Shown here piece after piece: positions 38,501-50,200 of a stretch of DNA of 64,000 nucleotides (positions are counted from its first letter, which is position 1; every line of letters starts with the position of its first letter). Under the pieces are notes generated by a model, which had not been told where the DNA came from, ran no database searches, and saw only the letters and a list, made by a program, of their open reading frames with translations. The position numbers were made by a program, and so were the translations under genes. Source of the DNA: Burhinus oedicnemus (Eukaryota; Chordata; Aves; Charadriiformes; Burhinidae); the NCBI GenBank assembly GCA_008921705.1, contig VFFE01007878.1:839193-903192 (forward strand), in the 5' to 3' direction.

Positions 38501-39896
38501 AGGTACACTCCCTAATAGCTTCACATGTCAAGGTTAAGTAGTTCGGATGGATGGTGAAAAGAATATGCAGAAAATTGTGAACAGCCACGTAGCTATTATT
38601 TATGATCTGTGGAAGAGTGCTCTCAGCAGCAAGCACGTATTTGGAGCCAGCCATGGCAAGCACAGTTGTACAAAGCAGTCCAGTCCCACTGAGCCCAGCT
38701 GGGCGATGCCGCACCACACCACCTCTCAGCTTGCTGCCTTGTCTGACGTTTGGAGGGACGGACAGCATGGAACTGCCCAGCAAGCCCTCAGTTTCTTCTC
38801 CCTGTGTTGGCCTCTGACCTCAGCAGGAATGGCTGAAGGCCATTTACTTTTTCAAATAGTGTGCCCCTGGCCATAGCTCAGCTTTTATCATTTCTGTTGC
38901 AAGATCTGTCATGCCTATCCCCTTGTTATTCAACCCGTCTGGATTTCAAATAATCCTTCCTTAACCTACGACTACAGAGAATAGAAAAAAGGTAAGTACA
39001 AAGTAAACCAACATGATTGCAACAACTAGATTTAAATCCTGTGTACAGATTTCTTAAGTCTTGGCTACCACTGTGATATCTATCATGCCTCCTCAGCCAA
39101 ATCCCAACCCCTTCAGTCTCAGGTGAAAATTGGCAGGATACTTGAATCGTGCAACAACGGCCAGAGTCATCAGCTCTGAGACAAAGAGTGGCAAGGCAGT
39201 GAGCCCCTCTTTTGGAAATGCGGCAGCTGCCGCTGACAAGCCTTGAGGTCAGCTTCCTCCCTCCCTTCCTGAGCCATGGAGGCTACTCTACCTGGGACAG
39301 TATCCCGAGGGACGGAGGCTATCTCTCAAATGGACAGAAATGTCACTAATAAAAACATGCTTCCCTGCTTCTGAGACCTTCGCATGAGAGGGGAGGTGTG
39401 ACCTGTCTGGCCTGGTGTGAAAGCCCAGACAGGAGAGCAATGAAAGGCGACTGAAAGAGGGCAGAGCTGCACGGTTGGTTTTCCTCATTATAAGCTGGAG
39501 CTTGTTTTGCTGGAACATTTTCTGCTCAGGCCTAGTCAACAGAGCAGAGCGAGTCAGAGGTAAATGACAAAACCATTTAACAGGGATCAGTGTCTCCTGG
39601 AGGAGTGCGATGTGCAGGGGAAGCCAAAGAACAGGGCAACCTGTTCACTGCATCATGGTACAGGTTCGGTTTCCTGCACATTACCAGAGATACACAGAAG
39701 GAAGAACCTCTGCAAGACCTGAATGCCAGGGCTTTTTGAACGACAGGCACTCGTATGCTCAACCCAAAGCACTGTCATACCCAAATACTAAGCAGTTCCT
39801 TCTCTCTCTCAAGTCATTTTTATCAGTTCATACCTCTTTGGCAGAGCTTACGGAAGACCCTGAAGTCCAAGCTGTGTGTCCCTAGCAGTCAAAGAA

Positions 39897-40745
39897 TCAC
39901 AGAATCACAGGGGTTGGAAGGGACCTCTGGAGATCATCTAGTCCAACCCCCCTGGCCAGAGCAGGGTCACCTAGAGCAGGTTGCACAGGATGGCATCCAG
40001 GTGTGTTTGGAATGTCTCCAGAGTCAGACTCCACTGCCTCTCTGGGCAGCCTGTTCCAGTGCTCTACCATCCTCAAAGTAAAGAAGTTCCTCCTTATGTT
40101 TATATGGAACTTCCTATGTTCAAGTTTGTGCCCATTACCTCTTGTCCTATCACTGGGCATCACTGAAAAAAGACTGGTCCCATCCTCCCGGCACACTCCC
40201 TTTAAGTATTTATAAGCATTGATGAGATCCCCCCTGAGTCTTCCCTTCTCCAGACTCAAAAGACACAACTCCCTCAGTCTTTCCTCATAAGAAAGATGTT
40301 CCAGCCCCCTAATCATCTTTGTAGCCCTCTGCTGTACCCTCTGCAGCAGTTCCCTGTCCTTCTTGAACTGGGGAGCCCAGAACTGGACACAGTACTCCAG
40401 ATGGGGCCTCACCAGGGCAGAGTAGAGGGGAAGGATAACCTCCCGTGACCTGCTTCCCACACACCTCTTGATGCACCCCAGGATGCCACTGGCCTTCTTG
40501 GCCACAAGGGCACATTGCTGCCTCATGGCCATCCTGTTGTCCACCAGGACTCCCAGGTCCCTTTCCATAGAGCTGCTTTCCAGCAGGTCAGCCCCTAACC
40601 TGTACTGGTGCATGGGGTTATTCCTCCCCAGGTGCAGTACCCTACACTTGCCTTGGTTGAACTTCATGAGGTTTCTCTCTGCCCAACTCTCCAGCCTGTC
40701 CAGGTCATGCTGAATGGCAGCACAGCCTTCCGGTGTGTCAGCCAC
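39897..40745 (-). pseudogene. CR1 ORF2 C-terminal region
   Basis: This frame continues the reverse transcriptase after the frameshift. It has [97 protein letters not shown] and [14 protein letters not shown]. These are the thumb and C-terminal blocks that characterise CR1. After LPREAVES the frame departs from the family, so the ancestral stop (probably the TAG at 39971-39973) is bypassed and the last 30 or so residues are translated 3' tail. The block is otherwise well preserved. Confidence 0.93.
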
Positions 40746-40764
40746 CCCTCCCAGTTTTGTGTTA

Positions 40765-42096
40765 TCAGCAAACTTGCTGATGGTACGTACACTCTATCCC
40801 TCCATCCAGGTCATTGATGAATATGTGGAACAGGACTGGACCCAGTACTGACCCCTGAGGAACACCACTTGTCACAGACCTCCAGCTAGACTCTGTGCCA
40901 CTAATCACAACCCTCTGAGCTCTGCCATTCAGCCAGTTTTCAATCCACCCCACTGTCCATTCATTCAACCCACACTTCCTCAGCTTGCCTACAAGGATGC
41001 TGTGGGAGACAGTGTCAAAAGCCTTGCTGAAGTCAAGGTAGACAACATCCACTGCCCTCCCCTCATCTATCTGTCCAGTCACGCCACCATAGAAGGCTAT
41101 CAGATTAGTCAGGCATGACTTCCCCTCGGTGAATCCATGTTGGCTACTTCTGATAACCTTCTTTTCCTCCAGATGCTTTGAGATGATGCCCAGAATGAGC
41201 TGTTCCATCATCTTTCCAGGGATGGAGGTGAGGCTGACTGGCCTGTAGTTTCCTGGGTCTTCCTTCTTGCCCTTGTTGAAGACTGGAGCACCATTGGCTT
41301 TCCTCCAGTCTTCAGGCACCTCGCCCGTTCTCCAGGACCTTTCAAAGATGATGGAGAGCAGCCCAGCAATGACTTCTGCCAGCTCCCTCAGCACTCGCGG
41401 GTGCATCCCATCAGGACCCATGGACTTGTGGATGTCCAGTTTGCTTAACTGATCTCTAACTTGGTCCTCTTCATCCAAGGGAAAGTCCTCCTTCCTCCAG
41501 ACTTTCTCTGTTACCTGCAAAGTCTGGGACTCCTGAGGGCTGGCCTGAGCAGTAAAGACTGAACCCAAGGCGGCATTCAGTAATTCCGCCTTCTCTGCAT
41601 CATCTGTCACCATGGCACCTGTCTCATTCAACAGCGGGCCCACTTTTTCTCTAGTTTTCCTTTTGCCTCCAACGTACTCGAAGAAACCCTTCCTGTTGAC
41701 CTTGACATCCCTTGCCAGATTTAATTCCAAGGAGGCCTTGGCTTTCCTCGTTTCGTCCCTGCATACTCTGGCAGCATTCTTGTCATTTTCCCAAGTGGTC
41801 AGTCCCCTCTTCCGCTTGCTGTAAACTTCCTTCTTCCACTTGAGCTTTTTCAGAAGCTCCCTGCTCAGCCACGCAGGTCTCCTGCTTCCCTTGCCTGATT
41901 TCTTGCTCTTAGGGATGCACTGATCCTGAGCTTGGAGGAAGTGATGCTTGAATATCAACCAGCTCTCTTGAGCCCCCCTGCTCTCTAGAGCCCTAACCCA
42001 TGGGATTTCTCCAAGCAGTTTCTTGAAGAGATCAAAGTTAGCCCTCCTGAAGTCCAAGGTTGCAACCCTACTTGTTGTTTTATGCCTACTGCACAT
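40765..42096 (-). pseudogene. CR1 ORF2 reverse-transcriptase domain, long open frame
   Basis: This is a 443-codon frame, the longest in the window. From the N-terminus it has the linker [16 protein letters not shown], the [10 protein letters not shown] region, and fingers motifs [20 protein letters not shown] and [22 protein letters not shown] motif A is [12 protein letters not shown] at about residue 354, and motif B is [14 protein letters not shown] at about residue 410. It then runs out of frame. The cause is a GTACGTAC duplication at 40783-40790 (net +4 bases relative to the family) just before the catalytic box. The box itself, in the next frame at 40761-40772, reads FADN instead of FADD, so the second Asp is lost. 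Either lesion alone should abolish activity. Confidence 0.95.
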
Positions 42097-42744
42097 AATC
42101 CTGACTCGATCTTCTCATGATCACTACAGCCAAGGCTGCCCCCAACCTTAATGTCCTTCACCAGTCCCTCTTTGTTGGTCAGTACTAGGTCCAGCAGTAC
42201 ACCTCTCCTTGTCAGCTCCTCCACCACCTGAGTCAAAAAGTTATCATCAAGACACTGGAGGAACCTCCTGGACTGTACATGCCTAGCTGCGTAGCCTTCC
42301 CAGCAGATTGAAGTCCCCATCCTGATCAGGTGGCCTGTAATAAACCCCCACGACAGTGTCTCTCATATTACCCTGCCCCTTAATCCTTACCCACAAGCTC
42401 TCAACTTGCTCTTCATCTGCCCCTAGGGAGAGCTCGATACATTCCAGTTGCTCTCTTACATAAAGAGCAAGTCCACCACCTCACCTTGCTGGCCTATCTT
42501 TCCTAAAGAGAACATAGCCATCCATGACAGCGTTCCAGTCATGTGAGCTATCCCACCATGTCTCAGTAATTGCGATGAGATCATGGCCCTGCGACCGCAC
42601 ACAGATCTCTAATTCTTCCTGTTTGTTCCCCATGCTGCATGCATTGGTGTATAAACATTTCAGAGAGGCAGCTGAGCATGTAGTTTTTGCCCTTGAGGGG
42701 TGGCAGGCCTTCTGATTCTCAAAAATACTAGCACGCTGCCCCAC
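41985..42744 (-). pseudogene. CR1 ORF2 endonuclease domain, broken
   Basis: An APE-like endonuclease would nick target DNA to start reverse transcription. Catalytic-region motifs survive in pieces: CLYTNACSMGNKQEELE and AITETWWD in the first frame, then VREQLECIELSLGADEE and VGVYYRPPDQ beyond a TGA at 42481-42483 (CGA in the family; a CpG transition). Next comes DGDFN, and finally LLDLVLTNKEGLV and [10 protein letters not shown] in another frame. Compared with the family, roughly 25 codons appear deleted between PPDQ and GDFN, and about 11 bases after GDFN (near 42314), shifting the frame. A one-base loss near 42105 shifts it again, into the RT frame. Family comparisons are from memory. Confidence 0.88.
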
Positions 42745-42848
42745 AAGTGTTGGGCTACTGCACCCGGGCGCCTCTCTAGCAAGCCCAGTTACATCCCCGT
42801 CCCCCTTTGAATCTAGTTTAAAGCTCTCTCAGTGAGCCCTGCTAACTC

Positions 42849-43252
42849 TTATCCTAGGACTCTTTTCCCCCTGAGAGATAGGCTTTTCCCATCTGTTACC
42901 AGCAGGCCTGGTGTCCTGTAAATCAAGTCACAGTCAAAGAACCCAAAGCCCTGCTGGTAGCACCACTCTTGGAGCCAGGCACTGATCTGCTGGCTCTTCC
43001 TGTTTACCCCCTCATTGTTCCCTGCAACTGGAGGGACAGAGGAGATCATGACTTGTGCTCCCAATCCTGTGACCAGTCGTCCCAAGGCCCTGAAATCTCT
43101 CTTCATTGCCCTTGGACTTCTCCTCACTACTTCATCACTGCCTACCTGAAAGACCAAAAGGGGATAATAATCTGAGGGCTGTACTAGGGATGGAAGTTTC
43201 TTCTTTACATCATTAACCCAGGCCCCAGGGAGGCAGCAGACTTCCCTACATA
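42849..43252 (-). pseudogene. CR1 ORF1 C-terminal esterase-like remnant
   Basis: The frame is open from the 5' truncation point (about 43252) to a stop at 42849-42851. It carries CR1 ORF1 text: EVCCLPGAWV, DYYPLLVFQVGSDE, LGAQVMISSVPPVAG and RGKRVLG. CR1 ORF1 proteins have a C-terminal SGNH/GDSL-type esterase domain. The block that normally carries the Asp-x-x-His dyad (family text DGVHLS) reads DGKSLS here, so the His is gone. The TAA stop sits where the family usually has CAA. In the same frame the sequence continues ELAGLTERALN to a further TAG at 42813-42815, which fits the ancestral end, so the stop is a premature one near the C-terminus. The N-terminal part is lost to truncation. Confidence 0.82.
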
Positions 43253-43253
43253 G

Positions 43254-43340
43254 CGTACCTACTTTTTAGCTGGCTTTTGACAATGAATAGTAAAATATTA
43301 ATTATTAATGGTCTTTCACATGGGAAAGCGCATTACAAGC
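43254..43340 (+). repeat. 87-bp direct duplication, copy A (at CR1 5' junction)
   Basis: The sequence matches 45360-45446 at about 83 of 87 positions with no gaps. The four differences I see are all transitions. Copy A starts exactly where CR1 homology ends. Shared text includes ACTTTTTAGCTGGCTTTTGA and GGGAAAGCGCATTACAAGC. Confidence 0.9.
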
Positions 43341-43922
43341 ACAAGTCACTGTTCCCCCAGCCTTACAAAATACCTGCTGGATAGCTTTTACCAGTGGTTT
43401 TCCCCTGGAGTTGTAAATGGAATAACATGTTCCCCAATGGATACCTAGGAGACCCAGCAGCAGTTACTCCACGTGCCTTCTCCTTAACGACCGTTGTTCT
43501 CAATTATTCTCATTCTCTCGTGTTTAATCAAGTGCACATGAGTACAAATATACATACACACAGAGGATGCCTGCCTGAACCCATAAATCTGACTCACCAC
43601 ATGTTAATACAGAGAATAGCAAGTTCTTAACAGGAATATATCAGAGAGCATTTTCCCTTCCCAAATGTGTGGTTCAGAAAACAGATTCAAGTTCCGTTTC
43701 ACAAAGATATCCAGATCAGCCACATGGAAAAATGAAGAATTTTACTGCAGCTAATACAGTTATATTACTGAAACAATGCTAGTAAAACACAGGTGGGCAA
43801 CTTACCCTCCTTCGGAACTCTGTGGAGAACAAGAAAGAAACTGCCCTTCACAGGAGCAAGATACCAGGTAGGGAAAGGGAGTTGACTTCCCTCCTGCCAA
43901 GCTGCCATTTTACCATTCAAAA

Positions 43923-44015
43923 TTCTTATTTGCAACTTCACACAAAGTCCTCAGTGATGACTAAGCACTTTGAAGTTGCAAATAAGAAGTTGTAAATAAG
44001 TGCTTACTCATCACT
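43923..44015. repeat. interleaved inverted repeats (A-B-A'-B')
   Basis: Arm A (43923-43940) is a perfect 18-bp inverted match to A' (43971-43988), with a 30-bp spacer. Arm B (43953-43968) lies in that spacer and matches B' (44000-44015), inverted, at 15 of 16 positions. The arms alternate instead of nesting, so A/A' and B/B' hairpins cannot both form as a simple stem. A partial extra copy of the A' core (GTTGTAAATAAG) sits at 43989-44000. Confidence 0.9.
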
Positions 44016-45359
44016 CTCCAGATTTTGCTATATCCTCACTTACGGTGACAATTACCTGGCTCCACCTACTTCCATCCTTGATGTCAGTGGAACCACTGGT
44101 GGCAGGCTAGTTAGTTCAATTATTCTGGGGCATGCTTTCTCTACTTTGTATTATGCACACAGGGCTTTACACTGACAATCTAGGCAAAATGTGTCTTCTT
44201 GTATTTTAAAAAAAAAAGCAATTCCCTTGAAGATCTTATGGTGTTTGCATATGACAGGGGAGATTTACAGACAAATTATATTTTAGTACATTCTCACTAG
44301 AACTGTAGCTGTTAAGAATTCAGAAACACTGGGAATATAAATCCAGAAATTTCAAGCAATATGTGGAATGGTGCCAGATTTAGAAACAATCCAATAATGT
44401 CATGTTTTGGAGGTAAGATATCTTCAGTCTGGCAGCATCTTAAAGCTCATAGCTCACATTACTAAGTTCATATTTCATGGAAGTTACACACACATAGATT
44501 TCATTTTTGCTACAAAGGTGATAAATTGTAAAAGGAGATGTCACACTGAAACATAAACACAAGCAGAGAAAATGTGTTGCAAAGTTTTACTGTTTCTATA
44601 GAATTCCAAACATCAGCTGTAATGCAAAATTATAGTGCATTAGGCACCGTGCTTGATAGGGGACACCTGCTTATACTGCTTCAGATATAAAAATTTGGAA
44701 TATTCACTCTTTCAGTAACCTGAATACAGTCCGTTTGCCTTCTGAATCTATGTATAAGCCTATGATTTAGTTTGTATTCAAAATACATCCACTAAATTAA
44801 GTAAAAACTACACGGGAAGTTCTATGCAATGGTAACAATGCAAGATTTGTTAGACACTCACTACAGCATGATGTGACACAAGGCCATGTAGCTGGACAAC
44901 TTTAGAAATGACATAGTTGTTCGCCTTAGGTAGAAATATAATGTCAAAAGAAACCTACCTAGCTCCTTTTCTCTTTTAATGAGATTTTTACTCTTCTCAG
45001 GCAGTACAAATCATCCAGGAAAGTATCTTGATGTAGGACGTCCTCTGATGTTGGCCAGTTTTATGCCATTTATCCTCTCACCTCTCCAGTCAGCTCTGAA
45101 CATGTTCCACAAGAAAAAAAAAAGCTGAAGAAAAACCTAATTGGATCCTGCTATCTGACTAAAAGCCGCAGCAATAAAACAATGCCTTGAATATACAACT
45201 TGCTGAAATAGGTGACCCAAGCATTTTGAATTTATAGCTACACGTGTAGACTGACTTGTGGATAACAAAAACATACATGTAATTACTCCTTGGCTGACAG
45301 AAAAGGGTCTGGGGAATGCAACGTGAGAAAGAAGAAAAATACAAAGGAAAGGAAGGAAA

Positions 45360-45446
45360 CGCACCTACTTTTTAGCTGGCTTTTGACAACGAATAGTAAA
45401 ATATTAATTATTAATGGTCTTTTGCATGGGAAAGCGCATTACAAGC
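45360..45446 (+). repeat. 87-bp direct duplication, copy B
   Basis: This is the partner of copy A at 43254-43340. It has the same orientation and no gaps, with four transitions. Flanking sequence on both sides is unrelated to that of copy A, except for a couple of bases at the left edge. Confidence 0.9.
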
Positions 45447-47110
45447 TCCCTGCTTAAATCTGTATTTAAGCTGTAGGAATATAAATATACATTTAAAGTT
45501 AGAGCAAATTGTAGGACGTATAATACCTTTTTTTACAAAATAGCATAACTTACTGCAACTGTGGATATGCTAAGCACTTTAATTATCCATGATATTTTTT
45601 GCTCAAAAATCAAGTGCAGAAGTGCAGAACAACGTAACTTCTCCACAACATTTCACACCTGTGTATAACACTTCCCTGAAGGACCTACCTTCTTCATCAA
45701 AGAAGTCTAGCGTCAAATGTAAGCTGGTGCTGCTTCACTGAAAGGAGAGCAGCGGTGTTGATTTACACCACCTAAGTACATATATTCAAACAGCATCAAT
45801 TAAATGTCACAATTTCTGTGACCAGGGAAGGGGAACATTTTTGCTGAGGAGGCAAGCTTATGCTAATGTTGCCCTAGGCAGAGCAGAAAGGTTCTTGGGT
45901 TTGAAAGTCTGAAATATTTAAAAAAAAAGCAAACTGCAGCACCACTAATTTTGCTGATGACATTTTTAATAAAAGAACTGAGGCTGGCTGTGAGATTGTT
46001 GCAAATATTCAAGTACCTAGGTAGAAACATGCTTCGCCACTCATTAGTTTAAGGAGTTTTTCTTGGATGAAGCCTGTGAATGTGATATCCCACAACACAA
46101 TGCCCACAATGAACCCAGACATATTTCTCTGACAAAAAGAAGATCCCAAAATGAAGCAGTGTATGAGAGAGAATGGAGATTTAATATCGCCAGAGGGACT
46201 GTCTGAATGAACTCCTTATTATAGAAGGAGATTGAATCTTTCCATTATAAAAAAGTACAGAATATTACATCTTGATGAGCCTAGCTTATTACGGGATTCT
46301 CGCATGGTGGGAGGGAGCAACAGTGTTATCTGTCTTCTTCAGGATTTTGGTAGAAGGAACATGTAGCTTTTTCAGAGCATCCTCAGTCGAAGATGCAACA
46401 ACCGTGACTTCCCCTGTGGCCCCCACTTCCGCCACTTACCTTTTTCTGTTTTGCATCCAACCTATAGTGTTACAAAACAGCTAAGATGGACACTTCTGCA
46501 TCAGAAGTCCTACATTAAAATGAATCTGGCTTATGGTTTTAAAACTTACTCTCAAAAATGCCCTTTATTACTCAATAAGCCTTTTGCAATTCAAATCTAT
46601 AGCTTCCTGAAGCCATATTCTTCAATTCTAAAAATAAAAAAGTGCATGCTGTATTTCATCCTGCCAGCCACACACTTGAAGGCGGGCTGGATTCTCTTCT
46701 ACCTTTGACATCAGGAATGTAAGTCTTAACTAAGTGACTGGCTATTGAATTGTTGCAGTGGTGAGGGGTCTGGTCTGCTTAGCTTTCAAAGTAGTTAATG
46801 GTACAATTAAAATTGAAGCTAGTAATCCCTGTAGCTAATGACGCTGTTCTTAAATTCTGTCTTTACTCACACTCCTTTAAGATGATTTCCCACATGCTTA
46901 TGCATTCACAGACATAGGCACACACGAGCGCACAGTGAGCCACAGCAGATCCGATTACGCTGGTACATGGCATGGGGGCAGGATTTAAGGAACTGATGCT
47001 GAGGGCCCAGCAGCAAGAGTTATGTCTTGAGAGTGGAAAGAGGTGGAAGGGCATGTTTTCCGAATTGATGCCTATGGCTACACCAGCCATTCTCCCTTCA
47101 TGGGATTTGG

Positions 47111-47245
47111 GGTCTCAAGTGCCACAGGACTTATTGTTACCCCATGGCTAAAGCAGCAGTCAGTCCTGCCACTGAATCAGGGTCTCTTAAGCAACAGGAG
47201 TTATTGCTGCCCCCAGGCTGTAGTAGAGGTCACAGCCTCAACCTG
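47111..47245 (+). repeat. imperfect tandem duplication, about 70-bp period
   Basis: GGTCTCAAGTGCCACAGGAC, then TTATTGTTACCCCATGGCT, beginning at 47111 is echoed from 47181 by GGTCTCTTAAGCAACAGGAG, then TTATTGCTGCCCCCAGGCT. The two units are diverged and the right boundary is approximate. Confidence 0.7.
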
Positions 47246-50200
47246 CCAGTGCTGTGCTAAGCGTTGGAGAGAAGTCCTCCTCCTTTCCCATATCGTACCT
47301 TCAGGGCTCAGCATGCCTGGCTGGAGAGTGCATGGGGCTGACAACCTGGCGGTTTAGGTGAGGCTATTGAGTTGATTATTCCTTCATATGGCAGGCATCA
47401 CTTTCTCACATGTCAAATATGTGTCTATGCTATGCTCACTGCTTTGAAAGACTGACTTCATAAAGAAAATAGAACAGTACCTGTTGTTCTATCACAGAAA
47501 AGGGAAATCAGGACTCAACTAAAATACTAAGGCACAATTTCTATCACAACTCCAGCTCACAATGAGTTCAATGGCACTACCTTTGATTTACAAAGACCTA
47601 TTTTTTATTGCCTCCATTATACTCTCAGTTTATTTTAATGGGGATAGAATATGGAAGAGGAAAACTACACCTCTTACAATTTCATCAAATTTAGAGATTC
47701 TGTTGAAACATCCATCATTTCACTGGGCAATTTTCTTCTGTAAGTGAAATGTCAACTATCCTCTTTCTATCACTGAAAAAAATAAATTATTACAAAATGT
47801 CTGCAAACCAACTGCTCGCCAAGTCAACTGGAATTTTGTCTGAGATGTGAGTAAAGGATCAGGCTCATTATTTGAAAAATTCCCATTTCAGTGATATTTA
47901 ATCACATATCTGCTGTGCAACAGACACTGATTTATACAGTCCTCAGTTACAGAATCCAAGCCATACAAAATACAGGATGACTTTCATTTGGAAATATTAT
48001 CTCGATATAGATATCTAATTAAGTAGAATTCTCATTAATTCATTATAATGACATGTCAGTAGACATTATCCTCCCATTTGGTTGTAACGGCTATAACCAG
48101 TATAATCAGCATATTATTGCTATAAAAAAGAGAATTTAGCAGCAGGTTTGAATGTTCTGTTCGTTCTTTCTTTAAAGATAAGAGGCCATAAGATGTATCC
48201 GATGATGACCCTGTGAGTCTAAAAATGCATGCCAGAATGTTAACATTAACAATATCATAAAAAAATGCATAAAATAAATTAATTCTAAACCTTCAGGAAA
48301 AAGCCTCTTTCTGTGTATGCAGATGATGACACTGTAGAGTTTTTAACACCTTGTATTGAAAAAATAAAGCACAGAAAAGCATTAGCCCCATGGAGAATTG
48401 CCTTAATTGCTTTGACCCCAAAGGGTAAGACATTAGGAACACCTTAAGAGCTATATATTCAGTACAAACAATGGTGCCCTCAAGCAGAAAGCAGCTTTTT
48501 CACTCTGTTGCTTTGATTTTAACCAATGCCTTCAGTGTAATCAACTATGGCAATGTTTAATCTTGCATTTTTACATCTAGATAATACAAATCATCTTTAC
48601 GAACAGAAAAGGATTTGCAATTAATAACTTATTCCTTATACCAGATAGAGGCAAGAATGACTTTGTACTGCACTCCATAGTTAGAAAAACATACTATAAG
48701 AATGTAATATCCGTTTAGATTATAAGAATTAAAAACAAAGTAATAAATGTGCTCAATAAACATGAAGAGTAATCCTAATTTCAGTTTCAAAAATACACAA
48801 CACAATTCATGTTACTTACAGAAGACGAAAATGTGACAGAAGTTCATAATAATGTAACCTTGGTGCACTGGATGTGTGTATTTCCAGTAGGCTGGTTAAT
48901 TTATTTTATACTTGCATACACGTTATGAGTCAGAGTGTATAAAATGTGTATTTAACAGATTCATTCAATTTTCTCTGCCAAATCAGCCTGTTCCAACTTT
49001 CTTTTTCTACCAAATTTTGTATCTGTTTTAAAGACAGCCTCATTCCTGTCTCTCAGAGGTCATCTTAAAAGCCTCATATATGTTATTTGGTTTTTCAACT
49101 TTGATACGTGCTCTTCTGTTTTATAAAGCTTTTGTTACATGTTGTTAGTCTTTTGCATATAATTTCATTCTACACTTACTAAAGATCAGAAGTCTCAGAC
49201 TTCAGCGTTTCTGCGTGTTTGTAGCTAGAACGCTTCTGATCCTATTTTGTTATAGAAGTGGCAAGCCCCTGAGTATTTTGAGTCATCAGGAGAAAAAAAA
49301 GAGTCATGAATCTTCAGAATGTGAACACAGATTTGCAGTCTTAATAACAAAAACCGTAGTGTGAGCTCACCATAGAAATTACAAGTTTAAAACTGTTTTC
49401 ATGGTTTCCTCTAAGCCGGCTGTGATTATATGGGCAAACTGGGGAAATTTGCAACCAAGCTGTGATGAAGTGCTCAGTTTCCCGGAACAGAGGCTCTTTC
49501 TGTGTGGGTGACTGCAGTAAATGTACATGGGGCTGCTCTGTGTGGGTGGGATGTGAATGAATCTTGAACCCACACTCGGCCCTGCTTCTCCTTGTCTGTG
49601 GAACGGATGAGGAGGAGAGAGAAAGAAAATATCATCCCCCAAAAAATCTTCATCTTCTTTGCAGAAACCGGGGTATTCCTCTTCTCTAGAAGGATTGCTT
49701 TTGGCTGATGTGTTCCCACTCTCTTTTGGCTGACAGACTAGCTACCTGATATACACATTATTTAAAGAGAAGATTGCCTCCATTTTTGGCTTTAAGTGTG
49801 GGTGACTTGACAGTCAGCAGTGTCAATGAATATTCCCTTACACTTGGGGAAGCACTGAACCCATGGGATCATTCTCCAGTTGGTATGATGTAGATCCCAC
49901 ATTTCTGTTTTGTAAATTGTATGGGCAGTTGTGGTTACACAGTGTATCTGTTTGGTGATTGCTGCCAGCTAGGAGCACGGCATCTCTAATTCAGAAAGAA
50001 TTTTGGCTTATATAAAATCAATTGAGGTATGCTATCACATGCTATGAAGGTAAATAACTGGCTCTGGTGGCACAGAAAACTTTTTGTTCATGTAACTATA
50101 TGGAGAATATGTGGCACATAAGACGTCATCACAGTAACGTATCGTAGTTTTCAGAAAGGCTCTTTTTATCTGAAAGTCTTCATGTGCTTTACAGTGGAGG

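Larger units (their letters stand above)
30824..39892. other. repeat-poor intergenic sequence, no gene seen
   Basis: About 9 kb with no recognised transposon. It contains a (TTTTG)n repeat at 31.6 kb, a short hairpin at 32.29-32.35 kb, a CpG-enriched patch at 34.9-35.5 kb (listed separately) and a palindromic octamer-like site at 33684-33701. AT-rich low-complexity sequence occurs near 36030-36100, and a G/T run near 38365-38405. Open frames are at most 125 codons and without domains. Confidence 0.6.
39893..43253 (-). mobile_element. long CR1 LINE copy (ORF1 remnant through 3' tail)
   Basis: The minus-strand element ends at the left with reversed tail repeats (AGAATCACAGAATCACAG) followed by GGTTGGAAGGGACCTCTGGA. 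Reading from right to left on the plus strand it contains, in CR1 order, the C-terminal esterase part of ORF1, the ORF2 APE-type endonuclease, the reverse transcriptase and the ORF2 C-terminus. About 3.36 kb is kept. The family's full length is around 4.5 kb (from memory), so the 5' end and most of ORF1 are missing. Frames are long and the protein text is still easy to read, so it is among the younger insertions in the window, but several disabling lesions are visible. The 5' junction abuts the 87-bp duplicated sequence at 43254. Confidence 0.95.

Noticed and set aside
41267..41824. Plus-strand frames opposite the CR1 reverse transcriptase
   Set aside because: Antisense shadows of the CR1 ORF2 coding strand.
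39893..43253. A domesticated host gene derived from CR1 ORF2
   Set aside because: Multiple frameshifts, a stop and a changed catalytic box show neutral decay, not preservation.
43254..43340. Target-site duplication of the long CR1
   Set aside because: CR1 insertions rarely make long target duplications, and the matching copy is at 45360, not at the other end of the element (39893).
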